Assembly: GCF_954871325.1 (NCBI RefSeq)
Contig: NC_088776.1
Span: 34,644,508 to 34,708,507, forward strand
Origin: Gordionus sp. m RMFG-2023
Taxonomy: Eukaryota > Nematomorpha > Gordioida > Chordodea > Parachordodidae
Direction of reading: 5' to 3'
Length of the DNA: 64,000 nucleotides
The notes under the pieces were generated by a model. The model was not told the origin of the DNA. It worked only from the letters and a program-made list of their open reading frames with translations, and ran no database searches. The translations under genes were made by a program, and so were the position numbers. Below, in pieces: positions 47,796 through 59,439 of this stretch; the stretch's first letter is position 1; each line of letters starts with the position of its first letter.

Positions 47796-50762
47796 ACATA
47801 TGTCTCTTCAATTATATAATACTGGACCGGATGGCTATACATTGAATGAGACAAAGACAAACATGCATTGAGACTCTATCTATATTGACACATTTTCCCC
47901 TCTCATAGTTACGATCGACTTGGAATTTCTAAGAGAAAGAAAAGTCTTAAGCATTACCACATATCTGTTAATAACATATTCACCATATTAGTTGTATTTA
48001 ACCTCATATTCTATTAAGAAAAGAGGCTAAATCTGGTGTCAAACTTAAAAAGAACTTTAAACCCACAATTTCAAAAGCATTTGAATTAAAAAAAATTATG
48101 AAGTAATCCGTTTTAATCTTAAATTATTTAAAGATTTATGGCCATAGCTATATGATGACGAAAACTTATAATGATAATTTTTTTTATATATTTGAAACAA
48201 ATAAATCTATTTTAAAAAGATATATTATAGGGGTATCATTTTCCGTCTAATTTTAAATGGCCTGTTGGATTCAAATTGAACTTGAACGAAAATGTTAAAC
48301 CAAGAATAATCTGAATATTCGAAAAGTTATACCAGGAATGCCGTAATAATTATTTACCGAACCGCACCTAAACCGCTGAAAAAATACTCCAACTTGAATC
48401 TAATTTCTGAAAAATCCTTGTAAACCGATTGAACTTTTTGATATACTAACTGGTTTTTAATTCATATATATAATAAATACTGTTTATTTGTCATAATTTA
48501 TAGATATATATGTATGGGGTATACTAATAAAATAAACGGTAGTTACTTTCTGTATGGATCTTAGTAATAATATTTAAAAAATGAACTTCACAATAAAGAA
48601 TTCTAAACAGCATGTATGCCAAAGCTTTCAAACACCGCCTTAATAAGGTTCAAACCTTTTGTATTTTCACGATAAATCTGCTATTTTTTTTACTTAATTT
48701 TTTTTTTTTTTCTCCTTTTTTTTTGAATCAAACTTTTGAGTTTTTTGATTCGTCCAATCTAAAAATTTCTTCTTCTTTGTATATCATATCTGTCTTAAGA
48801 TCACTGAGATTTACAATTATAGTCATTTGCCCAAAAAATAAGTTTTCATACTTAAAATAAAGTCAATTATTTTTATTTGTTTTATTTTGTTTAAGCTCTT
48901 CTTTGTTCATTTTTTTAAAATAATATTGCTTTCTTTCTTTTTTGTTTGTTTTTTTAATCCCTTCATTTTTAATTTCAAGTTTAGTTTTTTATAATTTTTT
49001 TTTCATTTTGAAGATTTTAATTTGGAAATTTATATCCGAGTCCTGAAAATTTTTTTTGTACAAATTGTACGACTCAAAAAATAGTCCAAAAATATTTTTA
49101 ACAGGTTTCCCCGCTTTACAACATTCATTTATCTAAATTAATTAAAATTCCCTTTAATTTTTTTTTACATCTTCTAAATTGAGGCTTGTTGAATACCTTT
49201 ATCTAAGGTGTTTAGCCATTTGTCAATGCTTTATTAGCAAAAATAATCTATCGGGCACAAAATTTTTTTATATTGAGGGAATCAAAAGGGGGGGGGGGGA
49301 TATATGACAAGGATTTTGCATTTTTGCGATATTATTTTTCATGGATTAAAATAATAACATGCCCGAATATTTGTTAACTATTCATCTAGCTACACAATAA
49401 AAAAATCCAAGATATCTAGCATTTATAGTTGGAAGCGAATACGAAAATATGTCCCCGAATTTGGACTTACTAGAAGCTCGGCACAAAATTTTTTCTTTTT
49501 TTAGCATTGCCGGACTCGATTTTTGACACACATTTCTCATTGTTAATATAAATTTTTTAATGCCCCTATTTTAAAAAAATATTAGGCCTCAACTTAGCCC
49601 AATTTATTAAATTTTTAGGACCTATGCCAAGCCCCAATTGATTTGTTGTGGCAAATTCTTTATTCTCCTTTAACCCTATTGACGCCCTGGAGTACATGCA
49701 AAATTAAAAATTTAACATTCTTGACCTTTAATATGCCCTTAGTCATTTTATTTTATTTTTAAATATATGCGGATTTATTTCAGTGTTATAGTCCTACAGA
49801 TTTTTTTTCGCTCCTATTTTATCGCTGAACTAAAATGAAATGGTCAGAAAAAAATCATTAAGCGCTCAGAATAAATACTCAATGTCCAGGAAAAAAATAT
49901 AGAATGCTTAGAATTTTCTAAATGTTCATATTAAAATCTTAATTACCCAGAAAAAAATAATAATTACTCAAATATAAAACTGAAACTCTCAAATCGCTCA
50001 GAAAATATATAAAGCGTTCAAAATATCGTTTTAGATTTGTAGAAAAATATTTGTGAAATTTAGTAAAAAAAATTCTTAGCTAAGTATTTTTTAATTTCTG
50101 AGCAATTAAGTAAACATTTGAGCATTTCAGTTTCTATTTTAACGAAATTATAAAGTCATTTTTTTCGCAATTTTAATTTTTAAACTAGTTCTTTTCCTTG
50201 ATTTATTTTCTCAGTTTTCATTTTCCATAGCATTTTAATCCATAATTTTATTCCGCAGTTTTTTTTAATATCTCCATTACCAGAAAAAAATTATTATTTT
50301 TTTATTAATATACATTTTAATTATATGTTGGGAATGGATCAAACTAACACTCAATTGACTATAATTTATAATGGCATATAATTTTATTTGTTTATCATAG
50401 GAATAGTAAAGAGGAGGGGGGGGGGGCTCCCTTCAAAATTTGTCTGTTCCCATTGATATAATTTAAAGTTAATAAATTATTCTACTACATTAAATACACT
50501 CTACCCCAAAAATTTGTATATCGTATTATAAATAATAAATAATAATTTATAGGAAAAATAAATTAATAAGAAAACCAAAATAATTTTGAAAAATATAACC
50601 CTTCAAAAGACCTACAAATAAACGAAACTAAAGCCTTGCAGTAATATACGATGAAAAATCACCTAATGGTTCCACCCCTGCCCATCCCAAGAAGGAAGGA
50701 TGTTATAATATAACTTGATAACATTTACATATAATATGTGTTTATAAGAGAAAATTAATTAT
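47796..50762. other. Gene-free AT-rich stretch
   Basis: An open frame at 48612-48860 is a Phe/Leu/Ser run through T-rich DNA and is not credible. Around 49840-50020, repeated CTCAGAAAA-like motifs form a loose low-complexity cluster. G runs lie at 49289 and 50416. Nothing else was recognised. Confidence 0.5.
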
Positions 50763-53700
50763 TTACTTTAAGTCAGTTAGCTCGAAGGCTTCTGTAAATT
50801 CTGTGATTGATGAAAGCTTTGATGGTTTGGCTTGGACAAAAATCTTTTTCCCGTTTATTTGCACCTGCCAGAGATCATCTTGCAAGATATTGGATAATGA
50901 AGAACATTCTTGTGACGATATGTCTGTAATTTTTTTACATTTTCTTTTTTATAATATAGTTATCCAATCTATTGTATTTTATTAAATTTATTGAGAACTT
51001 TAACAAGATTGGCATCGAATTTTATAAAGAAATTAAAAAAATATTGTTATATGTAAGAGAGATATTTAGATATGATAAATTTTCTATAATATTAAATAAA
51101 ATTATATTTTTGGTTTATACTATATATCTCAATATTTTAAAATATCAGTAAAAAGATAAGATTTTATAACTAAACAAACTCTTTCTTGTAAATAACAAAA
51201 ATGCGAAGGAAAAAAGAAAAAAAAAATTTATTTCAAAAGTATGTAATTAGATTGATCATAAGAGCTTATTTATTTCGAATTTAAAAAACGAATTGCCTTA
51301 TTGAGGTGCTCGAAGTAACATTTTTCATATTTTTAAGTTACCGAATAGATGATAATGTAATATTTATTGTTTGATAAACCTAGTAAACTATGCACTATAT
51401 ACACCATATAAGCTATTTTTAGGTAGGGAGACTAATAATTTTTATGTTTGATGATTGTCCTCAATATCAATTTAATCTAACTTAAATGATAATAAGATCG
51501 AATTATTGAAGAGAGTATCATAATAATACAGCGATGATATATGCCATGTATGTGCCCTGCTTTTATAATTTATTAACGATTTGAATTGTTTTTTCCCAAC
51601 CTGATGAGAGCTTGGGAGATTCTTTGTCTGTTACTTCCATGCCTAGTTGCGTCATGATTTCGATTAGATTCTTTGTTTTCTTATAAGGTTAAAAAAATGA
51701 TTTAAATACAATAAATATATATTAAAATTGGTTTGAAATATTATTATATATTGGCTCTAACTTTATGGCTCCATTGAAGTTTGGACCTTATCACTTCATT
51801 CTTAACCTTATTTCCTATATAGTTCATATGCCTTCTCATTGTATGCCCATTACCATCTAAGTCTGTTAACCATTATCTTAGTTAATGGGCACTACCTTTA
51901 AACTTCCTAGTATTCTTGTACTTCGCACCTTATCCTTTCTTGTTACCCTAGCAATCATCCTAAGCATTTTCATCTCCATAGTTTGTAGACTCTCTCGTCT
52001 GATTCTTTGGTTGGCCATGTTTCCGAACTATATAGAATAGTTGGTTGTACTATGGAACTGTAGATTTTTCCCTTTAATTTGTGTGAGATTCTTTTGTCAA
52101 ATAGCACTCCAGATAAAGATCCCCACTTCAACCACCCTTGATTAATCTTATTCTTTATCTCTTTTTCTATTGTGCCGTTTGTTTGTATAGTGGAGCCCAA
52201 ATATTTGCAGCTTTTAATTGCGGATATCTGCCAATCATTTATATCAATACTCTCAGTTTCATCTCCTCCTATCACCATATACTCCATCTTTTCTCTATTT
52301 ACTTTTAGTCCGTGCTTTTCTAGGATATTTATCCAAATCACTAATCTTTCTTTCATTTCATCCTTGGATTAGAAAGTATCACAATATCATCTGCAAATAT
52401 CATATTCTACGGGACTGCTTGTGGTATAGACTGTGCTAATACATCTATTACTGTTATGCAGAGAAGTGAGCTGAGAGCCGACCCTTGATAAATTCCCTCA
52501 GCTATTGTGAAGCCTATTGAAGTACCAGTTGTGCTACGGACCATTGTTGTATGGCCCATATACATATCCTGTATTATTCTTATATATTTTTCGGGAACCT
52601 TTTGTGGTGTAGCGCCCACCCCGCCCGATAAGTTTTATTGGGATTCTATCGAAGGCCTTTTCTAGATCGAGAAAGACCATGTGTAGCTTTTTGTTCTTTT
52701 CCCTGTATTTTTCACTCATTTGCTTAATTGCGTGGATAGCATCAATTGTTGATCTTCCAGGCATAAAGCCAAACTGAGTTTCTCCTATTTCGATTATATC
52801 TCTTAATCTTTTTCTATTCTTTTTTCGTATAGTTTTAAACAGTGTGACATTAGTTTTATGCCCCTTTAATTTTTAGAATTGTGTGGAGCCCCTTTATTTA
52901 TGAAGATATGAATAGATAGCTCTGCCTCCATTTTTGAGTGATCCTTTCATTTCCCAGTATTTTATTGTAGAGATTTGTGAGTAGATATATTCCCTCATCT
53001 CCTAGGGCTTTAAGGCTTTCTAGGAATATCATCTGAACCCCTAGCTTTGTTGTTTTTTATATGCTTGAGTGGTTATTTCTTGTTCTGTTATTGGTTGTAT
53101 AAGGTTTTGACATGGGGAGTGTTCGTCTAGATGTAGTATATGGGGATTAAAGTGAGAAGCTTGAAAATATTCTTTCCATCTTATTCATTATTTTTTTTTC
53201 CTTTATTATCATTTTCCCATCTTTATTTTTGATTACATTCGGAGCTCCGTTTATATCCTTAGAATTCTTTTCTCGCTTATTTTGCCCTTCTTTGGTATGT
53301 AGTTCTTCATACATGTCATCGTAGGCCATATGCTTGGCCCTAGCCACCGCCTTTGTAGCTATTCTCTAGGATTTTTTGTATTTTGTCTTTTCATCTGGGT
53401 TTTTGGATTTGTACCATATTTTATATAGGGCTTTTTTTCCTTCTTCATTCCACCACCATAGTTATTTGTATGATTTGTTGCCTCCCCTTGTCAAGCCCAG
53501 TGTTGATTTGGCAGTGTCTATTAATCTGGATGAGAGGTCTGTCTACGTTTTTTCACTAACTTGTGAAGAATCTATTGTTTCAATGTTTGCATTGATTGCA
53601 AAAACATCTGTCATTGATTTTAATCTACCTCATTATGCATAGTTCAAGTTTTATCTTGTTTTGAGTGGATTTATTTGTGATGTGTAAATCTATGACTAGT

Positions 53701-56050
53701 AGCTTGTGTTGAGCGGCAATATCTTCTCCTGGGATGTTTGCAGTCTATTATACATCTTTTAATTATCTGCAAGTGATAAGCATATAATCTAACTGGGGTT
53801 TCCTTGCACCACTTTCATATGTTATTAAATGATTGTCCTTTTTCCTATAGTAGGTGATAGTTAAGGCAAGGTTGAAGGCTTGCGCAAATTTCAGTACATG
53901 CTCTCCTTCATTATTTCTTTCTCCATATCCAAAACCGCATTTTTTGTAGCTATCTCTTGCTTTTCCCACATGCGCATTTATGTCACCACCTATTATGACT
54001 AGGTCATCCTTAGGGATTTCCATTACAGCTTCTTCAAGGATAGCTCTAAAGTGATCTTTCTCTTCTCCTTTGCAACCCTTTTGAGGAGCATATACTGAAA
54101 AGATGTGTAGTATAGATTGACCAATGTAGAATTTTATCTTCAATAGTCTATCAGAGATCTGTTGACTTTTACTACTGAGGAGGTTAGATCTTGACTTATG
54201 ATTAGTGTTGTTAAACGGCTCGTTTTGAGCCGATTTTTCAAAATGGCTAACTCAATATTTTAGCCAGAGAAATATAGCCTAAGCCTTGAGATTTCGTTAA
54301 TATATGTATCGACCTTTGTTCCTTCTATATGAGCAAAATCTTTAGGCTTGCGTAGTATTTTTCCAGGTGAAGTATTGAGTTAGCCGTTTTTAAAAATCGG
54401 CTCAAAACGAGCCGTTTAACAACACTACTTAGGATCATGCCGACACCGTTCTTATTGCTAACAATTCCATTATAGTACAATTGATACCCATCTTAAATCA
54501 TTAAAGTCTTCTGACCTTTCCATTTCGTCTCTTGTATGCACGCTATGTCAACTTTTCTCTTGTTCAACATTGATAGCAATTAAGTGTACCAATATTCAAA
54601 CCTGCTAACCTTGTCTTCTTTGCTTTGACCTTTATTTTACTTTTCGCAGGATGGGTCTACATCCTGTGCGTCGCTTGGAGGGAACGCTCTAGCTTTCATA
54701 TTCGTATTTTCATTTATGTCCTTCATTTTTGTTTATTGGACAAGTATCCTTAGCACCCGGCTGTCCAAGTCTGTCGGTGACCGGCGTGTCATCTCTAAGC
54801 TCCAAAATTCATCTAATTATATGTCTTTACACATCATTCATTGAAGAAAAACCCGAAAATTTTTACGTTCCTTATCATGATCGAACCTGGAAACTTCTGT
54901 TTCCAAGCCTAAATCATAACCCACTAGCCACCCCGGCGATTAAAATTGGTTTGAAATATTAGGTTAAAAATAGATAGAAGATTTTTTAAAAATAACTCAC
55001 ACAAATAAGAATAAAAATAACCTCAAAAAAAATCAAAATTTTGTTTTTCTCTTAATAGTTGGTCGAATTTTACAAAATACCTTAAAATAATTTTCTAGTA
55101 GGATATTTAAGAAACTACACTGAGATTCTTAACAATACTTTCATTAAAAGTTTTTTGATTAGGAAAATATTACTTCTTCCAATAATCTTTTGTTTTTATG
55201 TTTTTCTTCAACTATTTTTGTAATTCTTTTGCGAAAATCGTGATATTTGTCCTTTTCTTTGAAGTGTGGTCGATCTGAGGAATTCTTTTCGTTCAATCCA
55301 CCACAATTGTAAAGGGTTTTCAATTGAATTAGCTTTTTATTTTCAAAATGAGATTAATTGTTTTTTAATGTTATTATTTTTTTCACTTTTTGATAAAAAA
55401 AGAAATTCACTTTTTATAAAAATATGATCTCATAAAACTTTCGCGATGAAACCTTAACTCAAATAGTCGTAATCTAAATATTAAAATTTGATTAAGAACT
55501 AAAAAAAAAAATGAAAAGAAGGAGAAACATTAAAATAGAGACACTAAATAATTATAGAAATATCTATATTATACTTTAGGAACAAATACGAGGCACAGTG
55601 TAATGGTAGTGCCTAACATAATAAATATGCTCAAGAGGAGAAATGATGTTGATTGCTCGTTTTTAAGTACGAAAGAAACTGCAGAACCGACTATGCATAG
55701 CAACATGATATTATAAACGCTAATGCCTATGTACTTGGAATCGTTCAGCGCTGGTATTGTAACATGTCTGGTCTCCCAAGCTAAAAAGCAACCGAATAAC
55801 TGTTTTATATTAACAATAGTTTCTATTATAGCATAATAATAAAAGGGTTCTTAAAAAATTGCAGTTTTCAAGGAAATAATATAAATTTGTGAAATCATAG
55901 CTCTTTAGTTTGCATATAATGAAATATTATCAAATTTACCATTAAAACCCCTTTGTAAGCACATAGTATGGCCATCCAAATGTTGAGGTAATGACTTGTG
56001 CAGTGCTCGATAACGAATAATTCTTCGATATCTGAATTTATTCTGGTCAT
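50763..56050 (-). CDS. GABA-B receptor subunit 2-like, 3' part of the gene
   Basis: Exons on the minus strand: 56050-55940, 55799-55575 and 55332-55174 are firm; 51679-51601 and 50923-50763 are joined by matching phase and are less sure. The first gives EHCTSHYLNIWMAILCAYKG (a conserved extracellular Cys, then TM5). The second gives LAWETRHVTIPALNDSKY (third intracellular loop), then TM6 and TM7 ending TLCLVFVPK. The third starts LIQLKT and runs into RKRITKIVEEKHKNKRLLEE, a coiled coil continued by KTKNLIEIMTQLGMEV. Order and sequence match GABBR2, the class C receptor subunit that couples to G proteins and pairs with GABBR1 through a C-terminal coiled coil. The tail DDLWQVQINGKKIFVQAKPS is unrecognised. 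Alternative ends are possible: reading on past 55174 gives a stop at 55159, and past 51601 a stop at 51563. The venus-flytrap domain and TM1-TM4 exons were not found upstream. One intron holds a 3.2 kb LINE. Confidence 0.85.
54203..54427 (+). mobile_element. hAT-type MITE, TAGTGTTGTTAA family, copy e (best kept), inside the LINE
   Basis: It runs from TAGTGTTGTTAAACGGCTCG to CGAGCCGTTTAACAACACTA, perfect inverted ends of 20 bases. Flanking 8-mers CTTATGAT and CTTAGGAT differ at one position. It interrupts the endonuclease region of the LINE at 51744-54938, so it is younger than that LINE. Confidence 0.88.
54860..54938 (-). repeat. Class II tRNA-like head at the 5' end of the LINE insertion (A and B boxes)
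   Basis: Right at the inner edge of the target duplication the minus strand starts GCCGGGGTGGCTAGTGGGTT, which resembles the 5' part of a tRNA-Ser or tRNA-Leu with an A box (TGGCTAGTGGG, 54930-54920). It continues GCTTGGAAACAGAAGTTTCC and has a B box GGTTCGATC (54887-54879). The acceptor stem does not close. A head of this type can supply an internal RNA polymerase III promoter, as in tRNA-derived SINEs. Here it lies inside the same target duplication as a LINE body. Confidence 0.6.
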
Positions 56051-57810
56051 CTTTATTTTATTAAAATATTATAATTAATAAAAATTATTAATACTATATA
56101 CATTTAGCCTCCTAGAAAACCTAATCTTAGACCGGCCAAAAAAAGTTATAAGCCCCCTACATCGTCATTTTCTAATACCTGATCTGAATAGTGAATTTTA
56201 AATTAAAAAAATACGAACAAGTACACCTTTAAAAGTATTTTAAAGATATCATCGTCTTATGTCAAAACTATTTTAAAGAGTCAAAAATGGTGTCCAGGCT
56301 ACTATTCTGAATAGAATTTAAAATTAAAAACAAAAATTAAATTGAGCTAGAAGGCACCTTAATATATTTTTAAGAAATATTTTTTAATAAGGTGGTCGAG
56401 CTCCATAATAATTTTTGAATTTTCAAGCATAAATGGGGTAGACCAGATTCAAAAAAATAACTTTAAAAAGCGGATTAAATTTTCTTAGGTAGATTCTCCT
56501 AATCATGATACTTTATGAGGTTATATTAAAAATTATATACACATATTTTAAAACTGAGCCTTTTATGATTTCCAGTGGGCGTTTATTAATTAAATTTTTT
56601 TAAGGGTCATTTGGGGATCAACCAAAAATATTAATTTATTTAAGAAGCTATTCTTTATTAATCTCTCTAAAAAAATTATATTTCTCTTCAAAGTTTCTTA
56701 TTTTTAATAAAATACTTTATTCCTTTCAATTAATTTTTAAGTCTCATAAAAAAATTGTTAGATTTGAATTTTTTTTGAATCTCGCTTTAAAAATTCCTAA
56801 AATTATCCCAGACAAGTTTTTCCCTAAAGGAAATATAGTTCTGTTAATGGGAATATAATTATTTTTAAATCATTTATAAAAGAACAAGTTTCATTAACAA
56901 CCTTATTATGAAAAGAAATTATTATTGGAAAATCATTATAAATATCTATTATGATATTACTTTGTTCGGTAAAGTATCTGACTTTTTGAAAAAAGGATCT
57001 ATAATACTCCACAGGGTAAGTATGAATATATCAATTGATAAAAGCACCCCTATTATTATGAAAAGCTTGTAATCTTGAATTATCTATATATACAACATAA
57101 ATTTTTACATAAAAGAATTTATGACTATAGATATCGACTATTCATAGTAAGGATTATTTTATTAACACGTTTCGATTTCATTGTATTTGATTAAAATTGC
57201 TACCCAATATCAGTGAATAGGTATTTTATCTAGCAATCGATATCCATATTTATTAAACGCATTTGACCATTTTATTATTTTAATTGAGTCATTTATTAGA
57301 ATTATGTTCTAAAGTGAAGATCAACGATCCGGTTTTCTTAGCTTAATTGGTTCCACAATTCAGTTTTTACAATCAGTCGATGGTTTAGTTCGACTTGGAC
57401 CGATTGAAAGAAAATTTATTATTCTTTTATAATTATCAAAATAAATACATGAGGGAGCATATATAGTTGACATATGTATAAAACTAGATGCGTCACATCT
57501 TAGAATGCTTGATGAAATTTTGTCAAGATAACCACTATTTGGGGAAAGTTATGGAAGGCATTATTAGAATGAAAGGTAAAGAATATTTTTATTAATATAG
57601 TTATGATAACAAAATATCTGGTTTAATTATTGTAATCATTTTATTAATAAAAGATATTTCTATATTGCTATTAAATCAATAAAATTAGTGAGCTCTACTA
57701 ATCGGAGTGTTAAGATTGATAATAATTTAACCATTATATAACCAAGATGTAAGACATAGGAAAATTTACAAATTTTTGATCAGTTTAGAATTAGCCAAAT
57801 AAACCAGGAA
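56051..57810. other. Upstream of the GABA-B receptor exons, no further exon found
   Basis: This stretch should hold the preceding exons or a long intron of the receptor gene, but I recognise no TM1-TM4 or ligand-domain sequence on the minus strand. Around 57455-57560 the plus strand has EGAYIVDICIKLDASHLRML and DEILSR before a stop, unrecognised. Confidence 0.4.
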
Positions 57811-58425
57811 CTATTTTATAAAATCATTACAATTTAATCAACATACTCATTAGCAGTACTAATAGACTCATTAGGGTTAATAGTGTTTGACCATCATAGC
57901 ATCCAAGCTAATACTAAAACAAATGAAAATTTATAAATTATTTGACCAGTCTCGAATGAGCCAGATACAAGGAACTAAAGTTGCAACTCGAATTGCCAAG
58001 TAATTGCTAACTAGTAAAGATAGACAGGGGGACCTACTAATGTGTAATAAAATAAAAGTTTTTGATATAGAGATAAAATATTTTTGTCGCATATTCGTAT
58101 CATAATTATCTATATTGTGATTGATTCACTCTTGAAATTTATTTTATTTATGAAGGTTTTTCTTCATCTTATGTTGTTTTTTTCTATTTATACATATTAG
58201 TAGGTCGCCCTGTCTATCTTTACTAGCTAGCGATTACTTGGTAATTCGAGTTGCAACTTCAGTTCCTTCTATCTAGCTCATTCGAGACTGGTCAAATAAT
58301 TTATAAATTTTCACTTGTTTTAGTATTAGTTTGGATGCTATGATAATCAAACACTATTAACCCTAACGAGTCTATTAGTACTGCTGATGGGTATGTTGAT
58401 TTATTGTAATGATTTTATAAAATAC
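57811..58425. repeat. Foldback (hairpin) element, arms about 235 bases
   Basis: 57811-58046 and 58191-58425 are reverse complements at roughly nine positions in ten, separated by about 144 bases. Shared blocks include GGTTAATAGTGTTTGA, TTGACCAGTCTCGAATGAGC and AAAGATAGACAGGG. There is no coding content. It may be a foldback transposon or two oppositely inserted copies of one repeat. Confidence 0.8.
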
Positions 58426-58700
58426 TGGTTATCAGAAACTTTTATTTTATAACTTACTCAAAATTAAACAGAGATACTTAAATTACAATCACATAATATA
58501 TCATTATTATTTTAGATTTTGTGTTCATATTCAAAGTTTATACATGTAATATTAGAAAATCCCAGTTATATTTAATTAGATAACTGTGTCAAACAGGTAA
58601 AGTTATATTCTATTTATTAATTTTCTGACCTTTTAAAATAAATATTTAATACAATCAGCTTATGTATATATAGACTTGTATATATTACATAAACATAATT

Positions 58701-59110
58701 TTAAATATTTTATAATCTATTTGATCAGGTATCAATGTAATGAATCAAGTAGATTTATACATGTACATGTATTTGATTCTATTAATAATTTTTTATTTTG
58801 CTTGATTACTTAGATATACAATCAGTATAATTTTTTATTATAAAATATATGAATTGAAATATAATTAAATATATATAATCTTTGTAATGACTATATATTA
58901 TATATATTTAAATATTTTGTTATCTATTAGATCAAGTATAAGTGTAATATTGAATCAAGTAGATTTATACATGCACATGTATTTGAATCTATGATAATAA
59001 TTTTTTATTTTTGATTACTTTGATATACAATCTGTATATATATAAAATAAATGAACTATAATCTAATGAAATATAAGTAAATATATATATAATATTTGTA
59101 ATTTTTAATT
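58701..59110. repeat. Tandem direct repeat, period about 208
   Basis: Two diverged copies (from about 58701 and 58909) share TTTAAATATTTT, GAATCAAGTAGATTTATACA and TACATGTATTTGA-like blocks, then GATATACAATC. They lie just upstream of the Gypsy-type element, but nothing shows that they are part of it. Confidence 0.65.
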
Positions 59111-59439
59111 ATAATCTAAATAAAATAATTAATAGAATCAAATTATATAAGGTAAGTAGTGAAATAATGACATCCCTATTATTTTGTAGTTTAATTCGTA
59201 CATCTTACTACATTTTATCTTTATTTTAACTTTAATGTATTCCTAGCATTATTGTATAATGTTATATTCAAAAATATAATTCAAATACTATCCCTACTTC
59301 TATTGTGTATAGTGTAATAAATTAATAAAATATTATTTATAGATATTATATATAAAAATAGGATAGAATATTCGAAAATTAATTAATATAAATTTGATGT
59401 TAGAAATAAATTGAAATATAATTTAATAGTTGTATTACT

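Larger units (their letters stand above)
51744..54938 (-). mobile_element. RTE-like LINE, near full length, in a GABA-B receptor intron, with 23-base target duplication
   Basis: Exact 23-base direct repeats flank it (51721-51743 and 54939-54961). On the minus strand it starts with a tRNA-like head, then MKARAFPPSDAQDVDPSCEK and KRKVDIACIQETKWKGQ, then an endonuclease domain with YAPQKGCKGEEKDHFRAILE, IIGGDINAHVGKARDSY and YESGARKPQLDYMLI. Reverse transcriptase blocks follow: MPGRSTIDAIHAIKQ, HMVFLDLEKAFDRIP and GSALSSLLCITVID, then SCKYLGSTIQTNGTIEKEIK near the C-terminus. Several stops and frame changes break it. A hAT-type MITE is inserted in the endonuclease region at 54203-54427. Its 3' end differs from that of the LINE at 39758, so the two are different subfamilies or one is internally deleted. 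Confidence 0.88.

Noticed and set aside
48612-48860. Open frame of 82 codons rich in Phe and Leu
   Set aside because: Low-complexity T-rich DNA, no homology recognised, no splice or neighbour support.
54729-54962. Plus-strand open frame starting MFIGQVSLAPGCPSL
   Set aside because: It lies antisense to the 5' part of the LINE and its tRNA-like head.
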